Positions 51,923-62,734 of a DNA stretch of 64,000 nucleotides are shown in pieces. The stretch is from Pseudomonas sp. BGI-2 (lineage in GTDB: Bacteria > Pseudomonadota > Gammaproteobacteria > Pseudomonadales > Pseudomonadaceae). The first letter of the stretch is position 1. Each line of letters starts with the position of its first letter. The position numbers were made by a program, and so were the translations under genes. The notes under the pieces were generated by a model. It saw only the letters and a list, made by a program, of their open reading frames with translations. It made no database searches and was not told the DNA's origin. Where the stretch lies: positions 1 to 64,000 of the forward strand of contig NZ_SISB01000005.1 in assembly GCF_004310295.1 (NCBI RefSeq), in the 5' to 3' direction.

Positions 51923-52471
51923 TTAATGAGCCTGCTCACTCTGCGACAGAACCAGCTTGCCTTCCTTGTCGACCGGAATCTGGTTACCCGGATCGCGATC
52001 CATCCGCACCTTGCCTTCCTTGCCATCCAGCGAATAACGAACGTCATAGCCAACGACCTTGTCGCTGATGTCATTCACCGTGTTACAGCGAGTTTGCGTT
52101 GTGGTGTAGGTGTCACGCTCCTGCATGCCCTCCTGCACCTTGTTGCCGGCATATCCGCCGCCAACCGCGCCCGCAACCGTGGCAATTTTCTTGCCGGTGC
52201 CGCCGCCGATCTGGTTACCCAGCAGACCGCCTGCCAGCGCACCCACCACCGTACCGGCGATCTGATGTTGATCTTTCACCGGCGCCTGCCGGGTCACTGC
52301 TACATCCTTGCACACTTCACGTGGCGTCTTGATTTGTGTCTTGACCGGTTCAACGGCTAGCACTTGCGCATACTCAGGGCCGCTTTTAACCAGGCTGTAG
52401 GTGGCAACAGCACCCCCGGCAGTTACACCGACAGCACCCAATACCGCACCAACCAGTAACGACTTGTTCAC
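51923..52471 (-). CDS. Glycine-zipper 2TM domain protein, 182 aa
   Basis: Membrane-associated envelope protein. N-terminal hydrophobic segment (KSLLVGAVLGAVGVTAGGAVATYSL), then the glycine zipper HQIAGTVVGALAGGLLGNQI to AVGGGYAGNKV (about 70-112), and a C-terminal polar domain. The start is GTG 52471 with AGGAGG six bases upstream. Function unknown; resembles the SlyB/17-kDa antigen class by the zipper. Flanked by its own terminator. Confidence 0.85.
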   Translation of the reverse strand: MNKSLLVGAVLGAVGVTAGGAVATYSLVKSGPEYAQVLAVEPVKTQIKTPREVCKDVAVTRQAPVKDQHQIAGTVVGALAGGLLGNQIGGGTGKKIATVAGAVGGGYAGNKVQEGMQERDTYTTTQTRCNTVNDISDKVVGYDVRYSLDGKEGKVRMDRDPGNQIPVDKEGKLVLSQSEQAH

Positions 52472-52530
52472 ATGAACCTCCTGACCATCACCCGCGGAAC
52501 ATGTCCGCGCTTCTCCCAGCCTTGGAGCAT

Positions 52531-52564
52531 AAAAAAAGGCGCGAGTTCAACTCGCGCCTTTTTC
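52531..52564 (-). terminator. secDF operon terminator-like hairpin
   Basis: AAAAAAAGGCGCGAGTT-CAA-CTCGCGCCTTTTT between secF (ends 52592) and the glycine-zipper gene; symmetrical A/T runs. Confidence 0.85.
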
Positions 52565-52591
52565 GGCTGACAACTGGAGAAGCGATGGCCG

Positions 52592-53506
52592 TTATGGACG
52601 GTCGTCGACTTCCTTATCGGTAGCCACTGTAGGAATCAGATCCTCAGTACTCAGGTTCAGCCAGATCAGCACGACGTTGGCGATGTAGATCGACGAGTAG
52701 GTACCTGCCAACACACCGATAAACAGCGCGATGGAGAAGCCAAACAGGTTGTCGCCACCAAAGAACAGCAGGGCCGCGATCGCCAGCAAGGTGGAGATCG
52801 AGGTCGCCATGGTCCGCAGCAGGGTTTGTGTGGTCGAGATGTTGATGTTCTCGATCAGGCTGGCCTTGCGCAGCACACGGAAGTTCTCACGAACCCGGTC
52901 GAATACCACGATGGTGTCGTTGAGCGAGTAACCAATGATCGCCAGTACCGCCGCCAGCACCGTCAGGTCGAAGGTGATCTGGAAGAACGACAGGATACCG
53001 ATGGTCACGATCACGTCGTGAATCAGCGAAACGATGGCACCGACCGCGAACTTCCACTGAAAGCGGAAAGCCAGGTAGATCAGGATGCCGCCCAGCGCCA
53101 TCAGCATGCCGAGGCCGCCCTGGTCGCGCAGCTCTTCACCCACCTGCGGGCCGACGAACTCGACGCGTTTGACCGTCGCCGGGTTGTCGCCGCCGACTTT
53201 CAGCAGCGCTTCTGCCACTTGATGGCCCAGCTGCGGGTCTTCACCCGGCATACGCACCAGCAAATCGGTAGTCGCACCGAAGCTCTGCACGATTGCCTCG
53301 TGATAACCCGAAGTGGTCAGTTGCTCACGCACCTTGGTGACATCGGCCGGACGCTCGTAGGTCAGCTCGATGAGCGTACCGCCGGTGAAGTCCAGACCCC
53401 AGTTCATGCCCTTGGTGGCGACGCTGAACAAAGCCAGCACGGTAAGGAACAATGTGACGCCGAACGCAAAGTTGCGAACGCCCATGAAGTTGATTGTACG
53501 TAACAT
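52592..53506 (-). CDS. secF: Protein translocase subunit SecF, 304 aa
   Basis: RND-type partner of SecD that uses proton motive force to aid export. Six membrane helices, the periplasmic domain after GLDFTGGTLIELTYERP, and the conserved YSLNDTIVVFDRVREN segment. Nine bases after secD. Confidence 0.96.
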   Translation of the reverse strand: MLRTINFMGVRNFAFGVTLFLTVLALFSVATKGMNWGLDFTGGTLIELTYERPADVTKVREQLTTSGYHEAIVQSFGATTDLLVRMPGEDPQLGHQVAEALLKVGGDNPATVKRVEFVGPQVGEELRDQGGLGMLMALGGILIYLAFRFQWKFAVGAIVSLIHDVIVTIGILSFFQITFDLTVLAAVLAIIGYSLNDTIVVFDRVRENFRVLRKASLIENINISTTQTLLRTMATSISTLLAIAALLFFGGDNLFGFSIALFIGVLAGTYSSIYIANVVLIWLNLSTEDLIPTVATDKEVDDRP

Positions 53507-53515
53507 GGTAGCCCC

Positions 53516-55384
53516 TTAAATCCACAACTTCTTGAAGTCACGACCGCCGAAGATCAGGTTGACCATCGCGCGGGTCACCATGATGGCCGTGAACATCGAG
53601 GTAAAGATCCCGAGGGACATGGTCACTGCGAAACCTTTGACTGGACCGGTGCCCATCGCAAAGAGAATCCCGCCGACCAGCAACGTAGTCAGGTTGGCGT
53701 CGAGAATCGCGGTGAATGCCCGGCCGAAGCCTTCGTTGATTGCCCGCTGTACGGTCATGCCCGCCGCGATCTCTTCACGAATCCGCGAGAAGATCAGTAC
53801 GTTGGCGTCGACCGCCATACCCATGGTCAATACGATACCGGCGATACCCGGCAGGGTCAGCGTTGCACCCAGCAGCGACATCAGGGCCAGCAGCAACACC
53901 ATGTTCACGGTCAGCGCGACAGTGGCGATGATGCCGAAGAAGCGGTAGATGGCGATGATGAACAGCGAGACAAACAGCATGCCCCACAGCGATGCATCGA
54001 TACCTTTGACGATGTTGTCCGCACCCAGGCTCGGGCCAATGGTGCGCTCTTCAGCGAAGTACATCGGTGCAGCCAGACCACCGGCACGCAACAGCAGCGC
54101 CAGTTCGGACGACTCGCCCTGACCGTTCAGGCCAGTAATGCGGAATTGAGCACCCAGCGGCGACTGAATGGTCGCCAGGCTGATGATCTTCTTCTCTTCT
54201 TTGAAGGTTTGAACCGCTACGTCTTTCTCGACGCCGTTCACCATTTGCTTGGTGTACGTGGTGACCGGACGCTGCTCGATGAAGATCACCGCCATGCTGC
54301 GACCGACGTTGCTGCGCGTCGCACGACTCATCAGCTCGCCACCGTGGCCATCCAGACGGATGTTCACTTCCGGCGTGCCTTGCTCACCGAATCCAGCTTT
54401 GGCATCGGTAACCTGGTCACCGGTGATGATCAGACCGCGCTCGATCTGTGCCGGCGGACGATTGCCTTCACGAAATTCGAAGCTTTCCGAGGTGGCTTTA
54501 GACGCACCAGGCTCAGCCGCCAGACGGAACTCAAGGTTGGCCGTTTTGCCGAGGATACGCTTGGCTTCTGCGGTGTCCTGCACGCCCGGCAGCTCAACCA
54601 CGATGCGGTTGGCGCCCTGACGCTGAACGATCGGTTCGGCAACACCCAGCTCGTTGACGCGGTTACGTACCGTGGTCAAGTTCTGCTTGATGGAGTATTC
54701 GCGGATTTCCGCCAGCTTGGCCGGGGTCATCGCCAGACGAAGCACCGGTTGACCATTGAGGTCGGCCGGAACAATGTCGAAATCGTTGAAGTTCTTGCGG
54801 ATCAGCGTGCGGGCTTGCTCGCGAGCGGCTTCATCGGTGAAGCCCAACTGAACGGCACCGTCGATTTGCGGCAGGCTGCGATAGCGCAGTTTCTCTTTAC
54901 GCAACAGGCTCTTCACATCGCCTTCGTACACTTTCAAGCGTGCGTCGAGGGCTTTGTCCATGTCCACTTCGAGCAGGAAGTGCACACCACCGGACAAGTC
55001 CAGACCCAGCTTCATCGGGTGCGCGGCGAGGCTGCGCAGCCATTGCGGGGTGGTTTGCGCCAGGTTCAATGCAACGACGTAGTCATCACCCAATGCCTTG
55101 CGCACGACGTCTTTGGCCGGCAGCTGGTCTTCAGCCTTGGTCAGACGAATCAGACCGCCCTTGCCATTCGCAGCCAGAGTGGCCGCCTTGACGTTGATCC
55201 CGGATTCCTTGAGCGCAACACTCACACGATCCAGATCAGCCTGATTGACTTGCAGCGCAGTGCTTGCACCGCTGACCTGAATGGCCGGGTCATCAGGATA
55301 TAAATTGGGAGCGGAATAAATCAGACCGACCGCCAGCACCGCCAGGATCAGAATGTATTTCCACAGAGGGTATTTGTTCAGCAT
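53516..55384 (-). CDS. secD: Protein translocase subunit SecD, 622 aa
   Basis: Six-helix translocase accessory with a large periplasmic head. Seen: LGLDLSGGVHFLLEVDM, periplasmic domain to about 430, and the membrane motif GMAVDANVLIFSRIREE. ATG 55384 (LNKYPLWKYILIL) is preferred over GTG 55387. Part of yajC-secD-secF. Confidence 0.96.
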   Translation of the reverse strand: MLNKYPLWKYILILAVLAVGLIYSAPNLYPDDPAIQVSGASTALQVNQADLDRVSVALKESGINVKAATLAANGKGGLIRLTKAEDQLPAKDVVRKALGDDYVVALNLAQTTPQWLRSLAAHPMKLGLDLSGGVHFLLEVDMDKALDARLKVYEGDVKSLLRKEKLRYRSLPQIDGAVQLGFTDEAAREQARTLIRKNFNDFDIVPADLNGQPVLRLAMTPAKLAEIREYSIKQNLTTVRNRVNELGVAEPIVQRQGANRIVVELPGVQDTAEAKRILGKTANLEFRLAAEPGASKATSESFEFREGNRPPAQIERGLIITGDQVTDAKAGFGEQGTPEVNIRLDGHGGELMSRATRSNVGRSMAVIFIEQRPVTTYTKQMVNGVEKDVAVQTFKEEKKIISLATIQSPLGAQFRITGLNGQGESSELALLLRAGGLAAPMYFAEERTIGPSLGADNIVKGIDASLWGMLFVSLFIIAIYRFFGIIATVALTVNMVLLLALMSLLGATLTLPGIAGIVLTMGMAVDANVLIFSRIREEIAAGMTVQRAINEGFGRAFTAILDANLTTLLVGGILFAMGTGPVKGFAVTMSLGIFTSMFTAIMVTRAMVNLIFGGRDFKKLWI

Positions 55385-55447
55385 CACGCCGCCCGCTTAT
55401 GACGCGGGGCGCCTTGCGCGCCCCGTCGATTGAGTAGAAGTTGAAAC

Positions 55448-55786
55448 TTAGATCGCTTTCAGCGTGCCTTTTGGCAGCGTGGCGGCAATGGCGCCTTTCT
55501 GGAACTTCATTTCGACGGTGTCGGAGACTTCCAGCACCACGAAATCGTCAGCCACTTTAGTGATCTTGCCGGCGATACCACCGGTGGTCACAACTTCGTC
55601 GCCTTTTTGCAGGCTGCCCAGCAGGGTTTTCTGCTCTTTGGCGCGCTTGGCCTGTGGACGCCAGATCATCAGGTAGAAGATGACCAGGAAACCGACCAGG
55701 AAAATCCACTCGAAACCGCCACCCATTGGGCCGGCAGCAGCCGGTGCAGCAGCGTCAGCCATGGCATTAGAGATAAAAAAGCTCAT
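55448..55786 (-). CDS. yajC: Preprotein translocase subunit YajC, 112 aa
   Basis: Small SecDF-associated membrane protein: one helix (GFEWIFLVGFLVIFYLMIW) followed by RPQAKRAKEQKTLLGSLQKGDEVVTTGGIAGKI, the family signature. Confidence 0.95.
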   Translation of the reverse strand: MSFFISNAMADAAAPAAAGPMGGGFEWIFLVGFLVIFYLMIWRPQAKRAKEQKTLLGSLQKGDEVVTTGGIAGKITKVADDFVVLEVSDTVEMKFQKGAIAATLPKGTLKAI

Positions 55787-55829
55787 TTAGCACTCCAGTT
55801 GCAAATGTTGAATCTTGGGGTCAGAAAAC

Positions 55830-58009
<2,180 letters not shown>

Positions 58010-58074
58010 GATGGGGTTCGTCTAGCAGGGGCCGGAAGTCTAGCCGAAATAGTGAAAATTCTCTATGTACCTGA

Positions 58075-58103
58075 TTGACCGACGGTAATCTCATCTCTAT
58101 ACT
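58075..58103 (+). promoter_or_regulatory. tRNA-Leu promoter
   Basis: TTGACC (58075-58080), 17-bp spacer, TATACT (58098-58103), 13 bp before the tRNA. Confidence 0.75.
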
Positions 58104-58116
58104 TCGCCGCCATTGA

Positions 58117-58201
58117 GCCCTGATGGCGGAATTGGTAGACGCGGCGGATTCAAAATCCGTTTTCGCAAGAAGTGGGAGTTCGAGTCTCCCTCGGGGCACC
58201 A
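58117..58201 (+). tRNA. tRNA-Leu (anticodon CAA)
   Basis: 85 nt including encoded CCA. Acceptor GCCCTGA pairs with TCGGGGC; the anticodon loop TTCAAAA between GCGGA and TCCGT gives CAA; a long class II variable arm follows; T-arm GGGAG-TTCGAGT-CTCCC. Borders the accessory region to its right. Confidence 0.95.
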
Positions 58202-58209
58202 AAATTAAG

Positions 58210-58240
58210 AAAGGTCTTGCTTTGGCAAGGCCTTTTTTTT
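58210..58240 (+). terminator. tRNA-Leu terminator
   Basis: AAGGTCTTGC-TTTG-GCAAGGCC followed by eight T. Confidence 0.85.
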
Positions 58241-58274
58241 CGTCTGCGATAAAGTGACTGACACCCCGCCGACC

Positions 58275-58299
58275 TGTAGGAGCCGGCTTGCTGGCGATG
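58275..58299. repeat. Single REP half-copy
   Basis: TGTAGGAGCCGGCTTGCTGG with no inverted partner nearby. A truncated repeat just inside the accessory region. Confidence 0.55.
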
Positions 58300-58351
58300 C
58301 TTTTGATCTCCTCGTTCTCGATTGGTACGACAATTCTCAAGGATTCATCCC

Positions 58352-58681
58352 ATGGAACTGCTGCTGGAAACTGTTGCTCTGTTCTCTCTCAAGCTGGCTT
58401 ATGAGACGGAGGGGTCGAGTCCGATCCTTCGGGATGATCCGATCATGAGCGATTACGAGCGGGAGGTGTTTGGGTTGCTGGTGCGCCGGGGGGATGTTGA
58501 GGGGATTCAGTTTAGAGTGGCGCACTGCATAGGTTTGGCACTGGACGCCATAGGCGGGGCTGATACGCCGCTTGGGCGTGAACTGCAACGGTTGTCAGCA
58601 GATTTCAGCAGTGCACGGACAATGGAGCAGCTTAATGCGCCGCTCATAGCGCTTAAGGATTACTTGAAAGACATTCAGTGA
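58352..58681 (+). CDS. Hypothetical protein, 109 aa
   Basis: Not recognised. ATG 58352 has AAGGA eight bases upstream. Helical, soluble, slightly acidic (ELLLETVALFSLKLAYETEG, LVRRGDVEGIQFRVAHCIG). First gene after the tRNA-Leu; may be part of the accessory insertion there. Confidence 0.6.
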   Translation: MELLLETVALFSLKLAYETEGSSPILRDDPIMSDYEREVFGLLVRRGDVEGIQFRVAHCIGLALDAIGGADTPLGRELQRLSADFSSARTMEQLNAPLIALKDYLKDIQ

Positions 58682-58827
58682 ATGATCGAGTGAGGCAAAG
58701 TTTAGTAACCCTTTACACCGACTAGTGCTGGCTAGGGTCTTGGCTGATATGGAAATCTATCTGCCCACTTTTCAATTGCGTCAGCAGACAGCAACGAAAG
58801 ACCTTTTCGGCATCACGGGACGTATCA

Positions 58828-59328
58828 ATGCGGCAAATCGCCCTCAGCAACAAACCACTCAGAGGCATTCCCCGCCGCCTTCGCGCTCTGGAACGCTGGG
58901 CCTCCAGTTTTCGCGACGAGTTTTACCCACGATCCGAGCAAATGGAGCGCTACACACATTGGAAGATCCCGGTGCACGAGGCATTAGTTCAAGGCCCTCA
59001 AGCCAGGATCGAAGTTCAGGCCTTCTGCGTTCAGCAAATACTCGAAGCCGCTATCCACCTGTCCATCGCTGCTGACCACTCACAGGGTTACTACCGCGTC
59101 GCTTGCCTACTGGTGTGGCCATGGGTTCATCAGAGCGAGGTCACCGTCTTTTATGACCGGGACTATTATCTGGGCTTTCTCGGTGAAACTAACGATCTTA
59201 TGCCAGAGCGGATCAGTTGTGCTCTAGCGTTGCATATACCAGCGAATTTCATCGAGCACGGGCATGACGTAACTCAACCTGACGATGAAGTCGCAGTACA
59301 GTGGTGGTGCATCGGGGAACCGGCCTGA
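58828..59328 (+). CDS. DUF3916-type protein, 166 aa
   Basis: Resembles DUF3916: RGIPRRLRALERWASSF near the N-terminus, YTHWKIPVHEALVQGP, and VTVFYDRDYYLGFLG, the most conserved part of that family. Function is unknown in the family. No signal or membrane helix. It lies in the accessory region; the 146-bp gap before it holds nothing I can support. Start chosen at ATG 58828. Confidence 0.7.
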   Translation: MRQIALSNKPLRGIPRRLRALERWASSFRDEFYPRSEQMERYTHWKIPVHEALVQGPQARIEVQAFCVQQILEAAIHLSIAADHSQGYYRVACLLVWPWVHQSEVTVFYDRDYYLGFLGETNDLMPERISCALALHIPANFIEHGHDVTQPDDEVAVQWWCIGEPA

Positions 59329-59486
59329 CGGCTTTGGCGAGCCGGCGCACTCTCACAGGGATTGAGGTGAGCTGATAGGCATCGCTTGACCCGAGTGCGT
59401 GAGTAATAAATCTTCCCCTTCCCTGTTATAAATTGTAGTACCTCTGCGCCCGTCATTCCGAATGCTTTCAAGCAGGACTATAGGCA

Positions 59487-60341
59487 TTGGTGACAATTGA
59501 GGGAGACCAGCTTGGAGGAAAACCTAATCGCCAGTATCCTGTTAAGGCAAGCCTGTTCAAAAATATTGTTAGCCATCTATTAGCAGTCTTAAACGCACAC
59601 AGAGAGAAAACTGGGATGTTGACATCTGAAGAAGAAATACAAGTGCTTGCCGACAAAATAAGGCCAGACCAAACCTTAAATTCAAATTTTGATTTAATTT
59701 CAAGCATAAAACTACAAAAAATAGGTTTTATCTATACAAACAATGCGCTAACCACTGAAGTCACAGGCAATATAGATCTCAAAGCTCGCACAATAATAAT
59801 CCACCCACTTCAAAAACTTAATGCATCATCAACCTACTGCCTTTCCTACCTCCTAGGCGCAGCAGTATTATTTAACTCAGATGAAATTTCATCCATCTCG
59901 GTATCGAAGAACATCATAGATCTCACCCTAACCAAAAATCACCCCATACCAAAAAGTATAATCGAATCTCAAATCAGCTTATTCATAAATTCATTGTTAA
60001 TGCCCAGACGACTTACAGAAAGGCTCGTAGACCAACTCATGAGCGACTTTGATATAAAAGACCACAACCATGGGCTGATATTCGTAGACTATCAAGAGTG
60101 CAACCACACTCAATATGTAAAAATGATTAACAATATTTGCAGCATCATGTCCGTCTCTAGCAACCTTGCGATTAGCCGCCTTACCGCATTAGAAATATTA
60201 AAAGACACACGGACACGCAAACCCAAGAATTGGTCGACTTATGTAGCCGACCCAGAAAAAGAAACAAACAGAAAAGCCGAAGCACCACGACGGGTATATA
60301 TTGATCTTGGCGAAGACTTAAACCAAGAACCCCCTCTCTGA
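59487..60341 (+). CDS. ImmA/IrrE-like protein without HExxH, 284 aa, AT-rich
   Basis: Not matched with certainty. The pattern follows the ImmA/IrrE metalloprotease fold: strand TGNIDLKARTIIIHP, a helix where the family has HELGH but here TYCLSYLLGAAVLF (117-129), then FINSLLMPRRLTERL (167-180), and ICSIMSVSSNLAISRLTALEIL (217-238), like the family's MP and R-L segments. The zinc motif is absent, so it would not be an active protease of that type. The start is uncertain: TTG 59487 has AGGA nine bases upstream, and GTG 59490 is the alternative. Strongly AT-rich, 33 bp upstream of the helicase gene. Confidence 0.55.
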   Translation: MVTIEGDQLGGKPNRQYPVKASLFKNIVSHLLAVLNAHREKTGMLTSEEEIQVLADKIRPDQTLNSNFDLISSIKLQKIGFIYTNNALTTEVTGNIDLKARTIIIHPLQKLNASSTYCLSYLLGAAVLFNSDEISSISVSKNIIDLTLTKNHPIPKSIIESQISLFINSLLMPRRLTERLVDQLMSDFDIKDHNHGLIFVDYQECNHTQYVKMINNICSIMSVSSNLAISRLTALEILKDTRTRKPKNWSTYVADPEKETNRKAEAPRRVYIDLGEDLNQEPPL

Positions 60342-60374
60342 CTCAATATTTACACCTAGACTGGGAGCATTAAA

Positions 60375-62324
60375 ATGCAGCCTGAACATTACGACTTTGA
60401 TAACGCCCTGTATCTCCCAGTTAGCGAAAAAACTGTCAATCGCCTAATAGCATCTGGCGAAGATAAAATATTGGACACCCTCTCCAATGCAGAACTCTCT
60501 GCAATTTTAGTAATTCAAAATCTCACAGAAATCTATAAAAACAGCAAAAACCACGCATCTGAACAAATACTAAAAAAACTTATAGCATGGGGAAACGAAA
60601 GCGCTAGCAAAAAAAACACAAAACGACTACTAAGTGAAACCAAACGTTTGTTAGACCTACAAAAACTTAAAAACGGACTTAGTATTCTTTCCCAAGCAAA
60701 AATCGAGTTGCTTTCAGACAACCTTGTCGAAGAAGCAGCATATCTACTTCCTAACGGGGATTGGGATACAACCTTCAGAGGAAGGTACTTTAATTTAGCA
60801 TCATCCTATCGTCATCAAATAGTCACCCCAGGAAATCAGGAATTGTGGCTTTCAGATGCGCAAAATATGATAGTCCGTACTCTGCAGGCAAACACTCATG
60901 AACATCTACATATCCAGGGCTATGCAGGCATAGGAAAGAGCTTCCTAATTTCATCTTTATTGAATTTTCTAAACCTAAGCAAAACTGTAGTTCTTGTAAA
61001 AAACACCAAAAAACTTAATGAGCTAAAAAAGCGCTCAAAGCTTGAAAAATTCAAGCTTTATACATTTGAAGAGTTTTCATTCCGTTTGATTTCAAACAAA
61101 GTTGATCGTGCTTCTCTGCGCAACGCTTACGAGACAAAACAATATACCAACGCAGAGATCGCAAGAAATCTAAACATATCAAGCGTAAAAGAACTCGATG
61201 AAAATCAGGTAGTTTCTATATGCATGGAAACGATAAACTCATATTGCTTATCTGACGACTACAGCCTAAAAGACAAGCACTTGCCTAACATTGAAAACTA
61301 TCTTTCACAGATAGACAGAACAGCACTACTTGAGTATTCCATCCGGATCTGGCAATCCATTGACCCATCTCATATCGGCCCGCTCGCTTTACCATTCAAC
61401 GGGTTTAGCGTAGTAAAAAAAGCGTCCTTGCTTGGAGGCTCCGTACACCCAAGCATTACCCACATACTCATAGATGAAAGCCATGACCTTCCTCCATCTC
61501 TTTTGAAAATACTTGAACGTGGCCCTCAATGCCTAATAACTCTAGGCGACGAATATCAGCGATTAACCGGAAAACCAACAAAACGCGGTCTAGAGGTGCG
61601 TCAAAAGGAAGCCACACAATCTGTAAGAACCGGGAAAAAGATGGAACAAGCTCTTAACCCGTTAATTTACGCACACCCGAACAAGCTGAAACTGCCTTTT
61701 GAGGGAGCCAAAGATACCACATTAAATATTCACCACTATGACATGGCTAATTTACCACCACCCCCTACTACAATATTAGTTGCTAGCCGATGGGGTATGC
61801 TTCTTTGGTTTTGGTCACTCCACGATTCCGGGCACTATGCTTCCTTTATGGAAGATAGCGCTGCTAATTTTTCTCAGTTTGCCCATGATTGCCTTCGTCT
61901 TTTTCGCGATAACACACCATCCACACATTCAGACTTAGTCCATTATCCAAACTGGAGCTTATTATCTTTAGATCTTAGCAGCGACGAGTCATTTCGCGCA
62001 GTAGAAAGAACACTACAAAATGGATATAAGATTGCAGATCTAACTACCACATTCAACAAGCCCGGCAAGAGCACAGAAAACTCATATACATTGGCATTAG
62101 CTGAAGAAATCGGAAACATGGAGTTCAACAGCGTGATAATCGCAAACGATTTGATGCCCAACAGCCCACCAAGAGATGGTTATGAACTGGACCGAAGAAT
62201 ATCTACTTTATACACGGCCATTTCCAGAGCGATACAAGAACTATATTTACCTATTGATATTGAAGAGTGGCTCGCAAATTATCGGGTCGCCGGGCTCTAT
62301 ATTCCAGAAAAAAAAAGCTATTAG
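60375..62324 (+). CDS. SF1 (UvrD/Rep-like) helicase-like ATPase, 649 aa, AT-rich
   Basis: N-terminal helical region without known match (1-155), then a UvrD-like core: Q-motif glutamine 163, Walker A GYAGIGKS (182-189), Walker B LIDESHD (365-371), motif III LITLGDEYQ (387-395), ILVASRWG (467-474), and motif VI-like TLYTAISRAIQELYL (611-625). A segment TNAEIARNLNIS (258-269) looks like a helix-turn-helix. The core is shorter than full UvrD, with the 2A/2B region reduced. GGGAG precedes ATG 60375. Base composition differs sharply from the core genome. With the preceding gene it forms a two-gene module. Confidence 0.75.
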   Translation: MQPEHYDFDNALYLPVSEKTVNRLIASGEDKILDTLSNAELSAILVIQNLTEIYKNSKNHASEQILKKLIAWGNESASKKNTKRLLSETKRLLDLQKLKNGLSILSQAKIELLSDNLVEEAAYLLPNGDWDTTFRGRYFNLASSYRHQIVTPGNQELWLSDAQNMIVRTLQANTHEHLHIQGYAGIGKSFLISSLLNFLNLSKTVVLVKNTKKLNELKKRSKLEKFKLYTFEEFSFRLISNKVDRASLRNAYETKQYTNAEIARNLNISSVKELDENQVVSICMETINSYCLSDDYSLKDKHLPNIENYLSQIDRTALLEYSIRIWQSIDPSHIGPLALPFNGFSVVKKASLLGGSVHPSITHILIDESHDLPPSLLKILERGPQCLITLGDEYQRLTGKPTKRGLEVRQKEATQSVRTGKKMEQALNPLIYAHPNKLKLPFEGAKDTTLNIHHYDMANLPPPPTTILVASRWGMLLWFWSLHDSGHYASFMEDSAANFSQFAHDCLRLFRDNTPSTHSDLVHYPNWSLLSLDLSSDESFRAVERTLQNGYKIADLTTTFNKPGKSTENSYTLALAEEIGNMEFNSVIIANDLMPNSPPRDGYELDRRISTLYTAISRAIQELYLPIDIEEWLANYRVAGLYIPEKKSY

Positions 62325-62382
62325 TTTTATGAACGTAGCTTTCGAGGTTGCATGAAGCGGGTCTGCGCGATAACCTTTGGCC

Positions 62383-62402
62383 GTCGCTGCCAATTCAGCG
62401 AC
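62383..62402 (+). other. Hairpin at the start of the structured leader
   Basis: GTCGCTG-CCAATT-CAGCGAC, perfect 7-bp stem, 59 bp after the helicase stop. Confidence 0.6.
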
Positions 62403-62587
62403 CGGGTGTGGAAACCCGTGTAATTCAAGGCGCAACAGCGCCCCCACCACGTCTGCCGGCGCTTTTTTTGTGTCTGCGGCGTGAGTTATGGCGGCTGTGC
62501 GTGGGACGTCTTCGGGCGTGCCGGTTTCCTTGATTCCCGGTTTTCCACCCTGCGCACAGCTGTCACCCATTCGTGTGGAAACGAATG
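62403..62587 (+). promoter_or_regulatory. Structured leader RNA with paired GTGGAA loops and a complementary TTTCCAC
   Basis: Hairpin A (62403-62418) CGGGT-GTGGAA-ACCCG; terminator 62437-62469; outer stem GCTGTGCG (62494-62501) with CGCACAGC (62553-62560) enclosing hairpin ACGTC-TTCG-GGCGT (62506-62519) and the single-stranded TTTTCCACCC (62541-62550); hairpin C (62568-62587) CATTCGT-GTGGAA-ACGAATG. Loops A and C are identical and both complementary to TTTCCAC (62542-62548). Confidence 0.6.
62437..62469 (+). terminator. Terminator with competing upstream hairpin in the leader
   Basis: AGCGCC (62437-62442) pairs with GGCGCT (62458-62463), followed by seven T (62463-62469). GGCGC (62429-62433) can instead pair with GCGCC (62438-62442), which would destroy the terminator stem. 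Confidence 0.6.
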
Positions 62588-62617
62588 CGGCAGCTTCACA
62601 TATCAAGGAGTCTGATA

Positions 62618-62734
62618 ATGCGCAGCATCAATCCGTACAAATTTTTGCTTTTCCCTCAACGCGACTCCCAGTTGCGTAATGCCCCACTGTCCACCCTCTC
62701 TCATCGCCTCTCCGTCATCGGAGGTGGCAAATGA
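62618..62734 (+). CDS. 38-aa small ORF coupled to the DUF3077 gene
   Basis: Begins MRSINPYKFLLFPQRDSQLR and ends GGGK. AAGGAG lies at 62605-62610, an ideal 7 bp before ATG 62618. The stop overlaps the start of the next gene by 4 bp (ATGA). Basic, no recognised domain. Translated coupling is inferred from overlap. Confidence 0.6.
   Translation: MRSINPYKFLLFPQRDSQLRNAPLSTLSHRLSVIGGGK

Noticed and set aside
58725..59075. 116-aa plus-strand ORF
   Set aside because: Overlaps the DUF3916 gene in another frame, and its composition is Arg/Ser-rich low complexity.
62247..62606. 119-aa minus-strand ORF across the structured leader
   Set aside because: It covers the 3' end of the helicase gene and the leader hairpins antisense; the conserved RNA structure explains the open frame better.
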